In this document: piece after piece, positions 1 through 11,199 of the stretch | Layout of the letters: the number at the start of each line of letters is the position of its first letter | How positions within the stretch are numbered: the stretch's first letter is position 1 | Source: Kosakonia oryzae | GTDB lineage: Bacteria; Pseudomonadota; Gammaproteobacteria; Enterobacterales; Enterobacteriaceae | NCBI RefSeq assembly: GCF_001658025.2 | Contig: NZ_CP014007.2 | Coordinates: forward strand, 1,798,001-1,862,000 | DNA: 64,000 nucleotides | Direction of reading: 5' to 3' | The notes under the pieces: model-generated | The model's database searches: none | What the model was told of the DNA's origin: nothing | The model's input: the letters and a program-made list of their open reading frames with translations, nothing else | Translations under genes and position numbers: made by a program

Positions 1-710
1 GGATGGTGGCGCCGGCGAAGAATCAGAGTGGTATCGGTTCGGCGATCACCTTCAAACCGAACAAAATCTTCGACGTTAAAAAGGTGGCGGAGAAGCGTTA
101 CTGCTTCCCCGGAACCCCGGCGGATGCCGTGGATTTTGGCCTGCTCGGCGTGCTGAAGCATAACCCGCCGGATCTGGTGATTTCTGGCGTCAACGACGGG
201 CCGAATACCGGCGTTGCGCAGCTCAATTCCGGCACCGTCGGTGCCGCGGCGCGCGCGGTACGCTATGGCTACCCGGCCATAGCCGCCAGTATTGGCTATT
301 TATTGACGGCTGAAGAGATGAAAGCGGGCTGGCCGAGCACGCATAAATACTGGCCGGACGCCGTTGATGATGTGGTGTCGCGGGTCGATAAACTCCACGC
401 TAAATGGCAGCCTGGCAAGCCGCTGTTGCCCGCTGGCACCGGGGTGAGCATTAACTACCCGCCGCTGGCGAAAAGTGCCGTGAAAGGTGAAAAGTACATT
501 GGCAATGAGCGTTTTCCTCTGCCGCAACACAGCTATGTGTTGCTTGAATACGGAGGGGCAAAGCAGGTAATGAGTGAGAAAGTGCTGACGCCGAGCGAAG
601 CGGATACGGATACCGGCTGGTTAAATCGCGGCTACATCACGTTGACGGTTTTTGATGCTGAATGGAACGCGCCGCAGTACGAATCAGCGTATCAGGCGAT
701 TTTCCGTTAA
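1..710 (+). CDS. SurE-family 5'/3'-nucleotidase, 3' part
   Basis: The reading frame is open from the left edge, so the N-terminus (with the SurE metal-binding Asp-Asp motif) lies outside the window; 235 residues from the first visible Met are seen. Family features are the segment VVAPAKNQSG-like near the start, PDLVISGVNDGPNTG at about residues 57-71 and SGTVGAAARAVRYGYPAIA at about 76-95, which correspond to the nucleotide/metal-site loops of SurE phosphatases (hydrolysis of nucleoside monophosphates). It is not the housekeeping surE, which sits beside pcm in enterobacteria; this looks like a separate, longer SurE-like acid phosphatase. It ends 158 bp before bglG, whose leader begins right after it. 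Family assignment is confident, physiological substrate unknown. Confidence 0.75.
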   Translation, partial: MVAPAKNQSGIGSAITFKPNKIFDVKKVAEKRYCFPGTPADAVDFGLLGVLKHNPPDLVISGVNDGPNTGVAQLNSGTVGAAARAVRYGYPAIAASIGYLLTAEEMKAGWPSTHKYWPDAVDDVVSRVDKLHAKWQPGKPLLPAGTGVSINYPPLAKSAVKGEKYIGNERFPLPQHSYVLLEYGGAKQVMSEKVLTPSEADTDTGWLNRGYITLTVFDAEWNAPQYESAYQAIFR

Positions 711-717
711 CGCATCG

Positions 718-733
718 CGCGAGCAAGATCACA
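718..733 (+). promoter_or_regulatory. possible CRP site upstream of bglGFB
   Basis: CGCGA-6 nt-TCACA: perfect right half and 3 of 5 matches in the left half of the CRP consensus, in the 158-bp gap before bglG and about 55 bp upstream of the first antitermination leader. CRP activation is known for the E. coli bgl operon; this particular site is inferred from a weak match. Confidence 0.35.
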
Positions 734-788
734 ATTTTAATCTCCCGACGTGTTTTTCATCGTCGGGAAACTGGTAGAGTCGGCTCCT

Positions 789-813
789 GGATTGTTACTG
801 CTTAGGCAGGCGA

Positions 814-820
<7 letters not shown>
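789..820 (+). promoter_or_regulatory. RAT antiterminator site 1 (bglG leader)
   Basis: GGATTGTTACTGC...GCAGGC.AAACC is the ribonucleic antiterminator recognised by BglG/LicT-type proteins. Its 3' end overlaps the left arm of the terminator at 814-853, so folding of the RAT excludes the terminator hairpin, as in the E. coli bgl leader. Confidence 0.9.
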
Positions 821-5093
<4,273 letters not shown>

Positions 5094-5100
5094 TGCAAAC

Positions 5101-5125
5101 GGGCCCGCTGGCGGGCCCTTTTTTT
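5101..5125 (+). terminator. terminator of bglGFB
   Basis: Perfect hairpin GGGCCCGC-TG-GCGGGCCC followed by seven T. The T tract runs into the last codon of the convergent LysR gene. Confidence 0.93.
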
Positions 5126-6038
5126 ACTCCATCAGATGGCGGATAAACTCTTTCAGCCACATCACCGCCGGGTCACTGCTGTGACGCTGGTGCCACAGTA
5201 GCGCCACTTCGATCGGTTCTGCATCCAGCGGCAGCGGGCTTGCCAGCAAACCGCGCGTTCTCTGCCACTCCGTTGCCAGCCCGGCGGGTACGGTCGCCAG
5301 CGCTGGCATCGTTTCCAGCAGGCCTGGCAGGGCAGCAAAATGTGGCGTGGTGTAATGCACGCGGCGCTGGTGGCCGGTTTTTGCCAGCAGCGTATCGAAA
5401 TGGCTGCTGGTCGCCTCGCGGTAGCTGACCATCAAATGGGGCTGAGCGGCAAACGTATCGACATCCAGCGGCGCGCTGAGCGTCAGTTGTTGCGGGTGCC
5501 AGAGCGTGACATATGACATGGTGGTCAGCACCTCACGTTCAAGCCAGCGCGGTCCGGCGGTGGCAACGCTGATCGCCATATCCATCTCGCCGCCTTCGAG
5601 CCGCGTCGCATCGCTGAAAGGATCGCTGGCCACCACGTTCAGACGCATACCGGGAGCCGCCTGCTGAAGCGCCGGGATCAGACGCGGCATCAGCCACATT
5701 TCTACCCAGTCGGCCATACCGAGCGTCAGCGTGACGTTCACGGTTTTCGCATCAAATGCCGCCTGCTGAAACAGCGCGCTCTGCAACTGCTCCAGCAGCG
5801 GCAGCAGCTCGCTGTGCAGCTCTTCCGCCCGGGCGGTGGGCTGCATACGATGTCCGCTGCGGATAAACAGCGGATCGTCAAACAGCGTGCGCAGACGCGA
5901 CAGCACGCCGCTCACCGCAGGCTGGCCCAGATGCAGCTTATCCGCCGCAGCGGAGACGCTCTGTTCGCGAAACAGGACGGCAAAGGCGATCAGCAGGTTC
6001 AGATCGATTTTACGGAAATCATTCTCTTTGATAGTCAT
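5124..6038 (-). CDS. LysR-family transcriptional regulator
   Basis: 304 residues. The N-terminal winged helix-turn-helix (FRKIDLNLLIAFAVLFREQSVSAAADKLHLGQPAVSG region, about residues 8-65) is typical LysR; the rest is the periplasmic-binding-like effector domain. The ATG at 6038 has GGAGCG just upstream; an in-frame TTG at 6053 is possible but would lie inside the palindrome at 6039-6064. It is divergent from the exported metallo-hydrolase gene starting at 6113, with only 74 bp between the start codons, the standard layout for a LysR regulator controlling its neighbour. The inducer is unknown. It converges on the bgl operon terminator. Confidence 0.9.
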   Translation of the reverse strand: MTIKENDFRKIDLNLLIAFAVLFREQSVSAAADKLHLGQPAVSGVLSRLRTLFDDPLFIRSGHRMQPTARAEELHSELLPLLEQLQSALFQQAAFDAKTVNVTLTLGMADWVEMWLMPRLIPALQQAAPGMRLNVVASDPFSDATRLEGGEMDMAISVATAGPRWLEREVLTTMSYVTLWHPQQLTLSAPLDVDTFAAQPHLMVSYREATSSHFDTLLAKTGHQRRVHYTTPHFAALPGLLETMPALATVPAGLATEWQRTRGLLASPLPLDAEPIEVALLWHQRHSSDPAVMWLKEFIRHLME

Positions 6039-6064
6039 TATCGCTCCAATCAATTGGAGTGATA
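6039..6064. promoter_or_regulatory. 26-bp palindrome in the LysR/hydrolase divergon
   Basis: TATCGCTCCAAT-CA-ATTGGAGTGATA: 12-bp arms with one mismatch and a 2-bp spacer. It begins immediately upstream of the LysR start codon and contains its Shine-Dalgarno GGAG. Likely the operator for the LysR protein (inference), possibly giving direct repression of its own expression. Confidence 0.6.
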
Positions 6065-6112
6065 GTATCGCTGGCGGGATACTGTTGCAACGAAAACAAC
6101 AGGAGAAAAGTG

Positions 6113-7069
6113 ATGAAACATTATCCTCTGCTGATGGCGCTGGTGGGCGTAACGCTGAACTTCAGCGCTCACGCCGCGCAACCGATCAGTACGCATCAGG
6201 CGCAGGCGCCGGGATATTACCGGATGGCGATGGGCGACTGGCAAATCACCGCCGTTTCCGACGGTACGGTCGCCGTGCCATTTGACAAGTTACTCACGCA
6301 TATTTCCCCCACAACGCTGCAATCGCAGATGGCAAAAGCCAACCTGGCGGTTCAGGCCGAAACGTCGATTAACGCCTTTGTCATTAATACCGGTAAGCAA
6401 TTGATTCTGGTTGATACCGGTGCCGGGCCGCTGTTTGGCAATGCGGGCGGTCATCTTCCGGATAACCTGCGGGCGGCGGGCATCGATCCGGATGCGATAG
6501 ATACGGTGCTGCTGACTCACATTCATGCCGATCACTCTGGCGGCGTGCAGCGCGACGGCAAGCCGGTGTTTCGCAATGCCACGGTGCGTGTCGATCAGCG
6601 TGATGTGGATTTCTGGCTCAACCCGGCGCATCTGAAAGAGGTGGAAGAGAGCCAGCGTCACACCTTTGCTGAGTCCGAACGCTCGCTGCGTCCGGTGATC
6701 GATGCCGGTAAACTCAGCACATTTCGCGCACCGACGGAAATCATCCCCGGTATTGAGGCGGTACCTGCGCCAGGACATACGCCGGGCAGCGTGATCTATC
6801 GCGTCACCCACGGCGGTAAAACGCTGATGTTATGGGGCGACATTATCCATGCGCATCCGGTGCAGCTACCGGACCCTGACGTAGCGATCCATTTTGATGT
6901 CAACCAGCAACAGGCCATTGCCACGCGCCAGAAAGTGCTGGCGCAGGTTGCCCGCGAGGGGGACTGGATAGCCGCCGCGCATATTGCGTTTCCTGGCATT
7001 GGCAAAGTGATAAAAGCCGATAAAGGCTACCGCTGGGTGCCGATAAACTACAGTGCGCAGGGGAATTAA
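6113..7069 (+). CDS. exported metallo-beta-lactamase-fold hydrolase
   Basis: 318 residues. A Sec signal peptide (MKHYPLLMALVGVTLNFSAHA, cut after AHA) directs it to the periplasm. The zinc motif HIHADH (H136, H138, D140, H141) follows VLLT, a later metal ligand lies in PAPGHTPGS, and the LMLWGDIIHAH stretch gives the Asp and His of the second site. This is the lactonase/glyoxalase-like branch (YtnP/AHL-lactonase type) rather than a true beta-lactamase, but the substrate cannot be read from sequence. ATG 6113 follows AGGAG at 6101-6105; the frame is open a little further upstream through the palindrome. Probably controlled by the divergent LysR regulator. Confidence 0.85.
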   Translation: MKHYPLLMALVGVTLNFSAHAAQPISTHQAQAPGYYRMAMGDWQITAVSDGTVAVPFDKLLTHISPTTLQSQMAKANLAVQAETSINAFVINTGKQLILVDTGAGPLFGNAGGHLPDNLRAAGIDPDAIDTVLLTHIHADHSGGVQRDGKPVFRNATVRVDQRDVDFWLNPAHLKEVEESQRHTFAESERSLRPVIDAGKLSTFRAPTEIIPGIEAVPAPGHTPGSVIYRVTHGGKTLMLWGDIIHAHPVQLPDPDVAIHFDVNQQQAIATRQKVLAQVAREGDWIAAAHIAFPGIGKVIKADKGYRWVPINYSAQGN

Positions 7070-7083
7070 CCTGACGGATGGCG

Positions 7084-7110
7084 CTGCACTTCAGGTTGGC
7101 TGAAGTGCAG
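7084..7110. other. perfect hairpin between hydrolase gene and yohP
   Basis: CTGCACTTCAG-GTTGG-CTGAAGTGCAG, an 11-bp perfect stem in the 58-bp gap between two convergent genes. There is no T run on either strand, so it is a likely mRNA 3' end protector or weak terminator rather than a classical terminator. Confidence 0.6.
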
Positions 7111-7127
7111 CCGCCAACCGCCCGGCA

Positions 7128-7214
7128 TTAAAAAATCATCTTAAACACACCTGTCACCACCAGCAGACCAATCAGAAAGATAATCAGGATCACCCAAAGT
7201 AAAATCTTCAACAT
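7128..7214 (-). CDS. yohP: small inner-membrane protein YohP
   Basis: 28 codons, beginning MLKILLWVILIIFLIGLLVV and ending VFKMIF: a single hydrophobic helix almost identical to the 27-residue E. coli YohP, with one extra residue near the N-terminus. AAGGA lies 8 bp before the ATG. Function is unknown in general; YohP is a known example of a one-helix protein inserted into the inner membrane. It is divergent from yohF (103 bp between starts), in the same neighbourhood as in E. coli. Confidence 0.88.
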   Translation of the reverse strand: MLKILLWVILIIFLIGLLVVTGVFKMIF

Positions 7215-7317
7215 TTTTAACGTCCTTCATGCATACGGAAGTACAAAGCTTAGATAACCTGCTGCATTTTTGCCTTTTTTCTATACTTAATGGTTTGCAA
7301 TCACCGGAGGGCGAACA

Positions 7318-8088
7318 ATGTCTGTTACCCACGTTGCTGTGGTCACTGCCGCAGATTCCGGTATCGGCAAGCAATGCGCGCTGATGCTGGCAGAGCAGGG
7401 CTTTGATATTGGTATTACCTGGCATTCGGATGAGAAGGGGGCGCAAGAGACGGCGCAGCAGGTGGAGGCTTTCGGGCGCAGGGCCGAAACTGTCCAGCTT
7501 GATCTTAGCCAGTTGCCGGAAGGCGCGCAGGCGATACAAACGCTGATTTCCCGTTTCGGACGTATCGATGCGCTGGTCAATAATGCCGGCGCGATGAGCA
7601 AAGCGCCGTTCCTGGAGGTGACGTTCGAAGACTGGCGCAGCATTTTTACCGTCGATGTTGACGGCGCGTTTCTCTGTGCGCAAATTGCCGCGCGGCAAAT
7701 GGTGGCGCAGGGGCAGGGAGGACGCATCATTAACATCACCTCGGTGCATGAACATACGCCGCTGCCGGAAGCGAGTGCCTATACTGCGGCGAAACATGCG
7801 CTGGGCGGATTAACGCAGTCGATGGCGCTGGAACTGGTTGAACACAACATTCTCGTCAATGCGGTTGCGCCCGGCGCGATAGCCACGCCGATGAATAACA
7901 TGAGCGATGATGATGCTAAACCCGGTTCGATGCCGAATATTCCGCTGGCCCGGCCCGGTACCACCAAAGAGATAGCCAGCATGGTGGCCTGGCTCTGTTC
8001 AGAGCACGCCAGTTATACCACCGGGCAGTCGTTTATTATCGACGGCGGATTTATGCTCGCTAACCCGCAGTTCAAACCTAAAGCTTAA
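7318..8088 (+). CDS. yohF: short-chain dehydrogenase/reductase YohF
   Basis: 256 residues, classical SDR. Cofactor-binding glycine motif TAADSGIGKQCA (about 10-21), NNAG at 88-91, catalytic S142 with Y155 and K159 in YTAAK. Similarity to E. coli YohF runs end to end, including the C-terminal DGGFMLANPQF. It probably reduces a carbonyl with NAD(P)H in the cytoplasm; the substrate is not established (YohF has been called acetoin-reductase-like). GGAGG at 7306-7310 sets the start. Its stop codon shares the sequence TTAA with that of the convergent yohD. Confidence 0.92.
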   Translation: MSVTHVAVVTAADSGIGKQCALMLAEQGFDIGITWHSDEKGAQETAQQVEAFGRRAETVQLDLSQLPEGAQAIQTLISRFGRIDALVNNAGAMSKAPFLEVTFEDWRSIFTVDVDGAFLCAQIAARQMVAQGQGGRIINITSVHEHTPLPEASAYTAAKHALGGLTQSMALELVEHNILVNAVAPGAIATPMNNMSDDDAKPGSMPNIPLARPGTTKEIASMVAWLCSEHASYTTGQSFIIDGGFMLANPQFKPKA

Positions 8089-8669
8089 TCGTGCTTTGTG
8101 CTGTTCTGGCGCTTCTTACGACGGCGCCGGAACCACCAGCGCAGACACACCACCAGTGCGATAGCGATGACCAGCCAAATCCAGCGTTTTACATGCTGAT
8201 CGAACTGATGCAGCCACGGGCCAATCACCTCCCCGCCAACATAGCCCAGCGTGGCGAACAGTAACGCCCAAACGATCGCACCAAGAATATTCAGCGGCAG
8301 AAAGATTTTCGGACGCAGACGGCTGGTGCCGATCAGCAACGGGCCCACGATACGAAAGCCGTACATAAAGCGCGAACCAATCACAAACAGGTACGGATGG
8401 CGGCGGATCAGCGTTTGCGCCTGATGGATTTTGTCGCGGTGACGTGAGAAACGACGCAGTATTTTCATGCCGTAGCGGCGGCCGAGCAGATAGAGCAACT
8501 GGTCGCCAATCATGCCGCCCAGCGCCACGGAGATAACCACCAGCGGGAAGCGTAATAACCCCTGATGCGCTGCAACTCCGCCCAGCAGCGTAATGGTCTC
8601 ACCTTCAGCAATACTGCCAATAACCAGCGCGGCGTAGCCATACTGGCTAATCAGAGAATTGATATCCAT
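8085..8669 (-). CDS. yohD: DedA-family membrane protein YohD
   Basis: 194 residues, E. coli YohD length. DedA/SNARE-associated domain with the conserved GGMIGDQLLYLLGRR segment (about 50-64), RFMYGFRIVGP (about 103-113, with the conserved arginines) and a C-terminal transmembrane helix followed by a basic tail RRRRKKR. DedA proteins are inner-membrane proteins linked to lipid-carrier flipping (undecaprenyl phosphate or phospholipids) and proton-motive-force homeostasis; YohD itself has no proven substrate. Convergent with yohF, with a 4-bp overlap of stop codons. Confidence 0.93.
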   Translation of the reverse strand: MDINSLISQYGYAALVIGSIAEGETITLLGGVAAHQGLLRFPLVVISVALGGMIGDQLLYLLGRRYGMKILRRFSRHRDKIHQAQTLIRRHPYLFVIGSRFMYGFRIVGPLLIGTSRLRPKIFLPLNILGAIVWALLFATLGYVGGEVIGPWLHQFDQHVKRWIWLVIAIALVVCLRWWFRRRRKKRQNSTKHD

Positions 8670-8837
8670 TAAAAAGAAGCCCTCCAGGTAAAACGCTTTT
8701 AAGCATACACCCGACTGAGGGTTCTTGTCGGAAGGATACGTTGTGCAGCGGCGCTATTTTTACAACTGTGCAAAAAATAATCGCAAGAGTGAATTATACT
8801 TACAGTGTCGTTGTTCGGGCTGTCGAAAGGGGGCGTT

Positions 8838-9425
8838 ATGAACCATGTCTGGGGACTGTTTTCCCATCCCGATCGTGAAATGAAGGTGATCAAAAGCGAA
8901 GACGAGACGGTTTCGCATCACTACACCCACCACGTGCTGGTTATGGCAGCAATACCGGTTATTTGTGCGTTTATCGGTACCACGCAAATCGGCTGGAATT
9001 TCGGTGAGGAGAGTGTTGTCAGGCTGTCGTTGTTTACCGGTTTCTACATGGCGGTACTGTTTTATGCGCTGATGCTGGCAGGGGTGGCCGTGATGGGTCG
9101 CGTCATCTGGTGGATGGCGCGAAGCTACCCGCAGCGGCCCGGTCTTGCGCGCTGTATGGTATTTGCCGGATATGTTGCGACGCCGCTGTTTCTGAGCGGT
9201 ATTGTGGCGCTCTATCCGCTGGTATGGCTGTGTGCGCTGGTGGGTACCGTCGCACTGTTCTATACCGGTTATCTGCTCTATGTCGGTATTCCGACCTTCC
9301 TGAATATCAATAAAGAAGAGGGGCTGAGCTTCTCCAGTTCCACGCTGGCGATTGGCGTGCTGGTGCTGGAAGTGCTGCTGGCACTGACGGTGATCCTCTG
9401 GGGCTACGGCTACCGCCTGTTCTGA
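8838..9425 (+). CDS. yohC: Yip1-family inner-membrane protein YohC
   Basis: 195 residues, as in E. coli. MNHVWGLFSHPDREM is the characteristic N-terminus, followed by about five transmembrane segments (roughly from residues 35, 65, 105, 130 and 170). GAAAGGGGGCG precedes the ATG at 8838; the frame is open from 8805 but the shorter start matches the family and has the ribosome site. Yip1-domain protein of unknown function. It has its own 5' region facing away from yohD and is followed by a hairpin. Confidence 0.92.
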   Translation: MNHVWGLFSHPDREMKVIKSEDETVSHHYTHHVLVMAAIPVICAFIGTTQIGWNFGEESVVRLSLFTGFYMAVLFYALMLAGVAVMGRVIWWMARSYPQRPGLARCMVFAGYVATPLFLSGIVALYPLVWLCALVGTVALFYTGYLLYVGIPTFLNINKEEGLSFSSSTLAIGVLVLEVLLALTVILWGYGYRLF

Positions 9426-9431
9426 TAAAAC

Positions 9432-9459
9432 GCATTGCTGGCGTAAATGCCAGCAATGC
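9432..9459 (+). terminator. hairpin after yohC
   Basis: GCATTGCTGGC-GTAAAT-GCCAGCAATGC, 11-bp perfect stem starting 7 bp after the yohC stop codon. No clear T tract follows, so termination is likely but not certain. Confidence 0.55.
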
Positions 9460-9594
9460 AATCTTCCGCAATGATTCTTCTGTGGCGACAACCCTGCATG
9501 GCGGCTATTATGCGCAGGCCAGCCTCATTATTTTCCTGATTAATGAAAGCGGTGTGCGTAACAACGTGCGTGAATAATTTTCAGAAGTCTCACC

Positions 9595-10542
9595 ATGCAG
9601 AAATTTCGAGTCTCTTTATTAAGCTTGGCTTTATTGCTGGCTGCGCCTGTGGCGCCGTTTGCTGTCGCGAAAACCACTGCCGCGACCACTGCCGCACAAC
9701 CTGAAATTGCCTCGGGTAGCGCGATGATTGTCGATCTGCAAACCAATCAGGTGATCTACTCCAGTCATCCGGATCTGGTGCGTCCTATCGCCTCCATCAC
9801 CAAGTTGATGACCGCGATGGTGGTGCTGGATGCCCATTTGCCGCTGGATGAGAAACTCAACGTCGATATCAGCCAGACGCCGGAAATGAAAGGGATCTAC
9901 TCCCGCGTGCGCCTGAACAGCGAAATCAGCCGTAAAAACATGCTGCTGCTGGCGCTGATGTCGTCGGAAAACCGCGCGGCCGCAAGCCTTGCGCACCACT
10001 ATCCGGGCGGTTATAACGCGTTTATCGCTGCGATGAATGCCAAAGCCAAAGCGCTGGGCATGACCAATACGCATTATGTTGAGCCGACCGGACTGTCGAT
10101 TCACAACGTTTCTACCGCACGCGATCTGACCAAGCTGCTGATTGCCACCAAACAGTATCCGCTGATTGGGCAACTGAGCACCACGCGCGAAGAGATGGCG
10201 ACCTTCAGCAATCCGGCTTATACGCTGCCGTTTCGCAATACCAACCATCTGGTCTACCGCGATAACTGGAATATTCAGTTGACCAAAACCGGCTTTACCA
10301 ATGCGGCAGGGCACTGCCTGGTGATGCGCACGGTGATTAACAACAAACCGGTGGCGCTGGTGGTGATGGATGCATTCGGCAAATTTACGCACTTTGCCGA
10401 TGCCAGCCGTTTACGTACCTGGATTGAAACCGGCAAAGTACAGCCGGTTCCGGCGGCGGCGCTGAGCTATAAGCGCCAGAAAGCGGCGCAGATGACGCAG
10501 AATAACAGCGCAGCAGGCGAGCAAACCGCGCAGAACGATTAA
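9595..10542 (+). CDS. pbpG: D-alanyl-D-alanine endopeptidase PBP7
   Basis: 315 residues with an N-terminal signal peptide (cut near AVA-KTTAAT, about residue 25). Class C low-molecular-weight penicillin-binding protein: nucleophile S67 and K70 in SITK, SEN motif in LMSSENRAA, and KTG in [12 protein letters not shown]. It cleaves D-Ala-mDAP cross-links in periplasmic peptidoglycan. Sequence follows E. coli PbpG throughout to the terminal QTAQND. It ends directly against the stop codon of the convergent acetyltransferase gene (no intergenic base). Confidence 0.95.
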   Translation: MQKFRVSLLSLALLLAAPVAPFAVAKTTAATTAAQPEIASGSAMIVDLQTNQVIYSSHPDLVRPIASITKLMTAMVVLDAHLPLDEKLNVDISQTPEMKGIYSRVRLNSEISRKNMLLLALMSSENRAAASLAHHYPGGYNAFIAAMNAKAKALGMTNTHYVEPTGLSIHNVSTARDLTKLLIATKQYPLIGQLSTTREEMATFSNPAYTLPFRNTNHLVYRDNWNIQLTKTGFTNAAGHCLVMRTVINNKPVALVVMDAFGKFTHFADASRLRTWIETGKVQPVPAAALSYKRQKAAQMTQNNSAAGEQTAQND

Positions 10543-11097
10543 TTACTCCGGCAGCGTCCAGTCACCGTCGTTGAGTGGACGCTGCATAATCAGCGTATCC
10601 CGCCAGTCCCCTTTCTTGTAGCCGACGCTACGCAGTTGCCCGACAATCTCAAAGCCGTGCTTTTTATGCAGCCGCAGGGAGCCGGAATTATTATTGCCGT
10701 CGCCAACCACCGCAATCAGTTGCCGCCACGGTCCCTCTTCACAGCGGGCAATCAGAGCGCTCATCAGCGTTGAACCGATACCGCGACCGGTCATGCTGGC
10801 ATCGACGTAAATCGACTCTTCCAGCGTATAGCGATAAGCCTGACGCGGGCGATAGAAACCGGCGTAGCAGTAGCCAACGATAATGCCGTGATACAGCGCA
10901 ACCATCCACGGCAGACCATCGCTGGCGATTTTGCTCATGCGGGCACGCATTTCATCAATTGTCGGGGGAACTTCTTCGAAGGAGGCGCGACCGTGCAGCA
11001 CGTGCCACGCGTACAGCGAGGCAATGGCGTGCACATCGTCAGGCGTGGCGTCGCGCACCACGACAGCAGGGCCGGAGAGAATATCGACAGCAGACAT
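10543..11097 (-). CDS. GNAT acetyltransferase, phosphinothricin/methionine-sulfoximine type
   Basis: 184 residues. GNAT fold with the acetyl-CoA loop GRGIGSTLMSAL (about 104-115) preceded by EESIYVDASMTG and the HKKHGFEIVGQL motif near the C-terminus; YRPRQAYRYTLEESIYV is the signature of the PAT/YncA (MddA) branch, which acetylates phosphinothricin, methionine sulfoximine or sulfone. The start ATG at 11097 is followed by a degenerate N-terminal extension (MSAVDILSGPAVVVRDA). It lies between pbpG and dld, which are adjacent in E. coli, so it is an insertion relative to that gene order. Family clear, substrate inferred. Confidence 0.82.
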   Translation of the reverse strand: MSAVDILSGPAVVVRDATPDDVHAIASLYAWHVLHGRASFEEVPPTIDEMRARMSKIASDGLPWMVALYHGIIVGYCYAGFYRPRQAYRYTLEESIYVDASMTGRGIGSTLMSALIARCEEGPWRQLIAVVGDGNNNSGSLRLHKKHGFEIVGQLRSVGYKKGDWRDTLIMQRPLNDGDWTLPE

Positions 11098-11199
11098 GGA
11101 AAGGTGTGCTCCTTCAAAGCGGGGAGCCAGAGAAACGTTTCTCTGGCGTTTTTCGCTACTCTATTACGAAAGGGGCACACAATACAGCCTGTATTCTGG

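Noticed and set aside
8760-9491. 243-codon minus-strand frame over yohC
   Set aside because: Covers a gene with clear E. coli homology on the other strand, and its translation is His/Gln/Arg-rich like a shadow frame.
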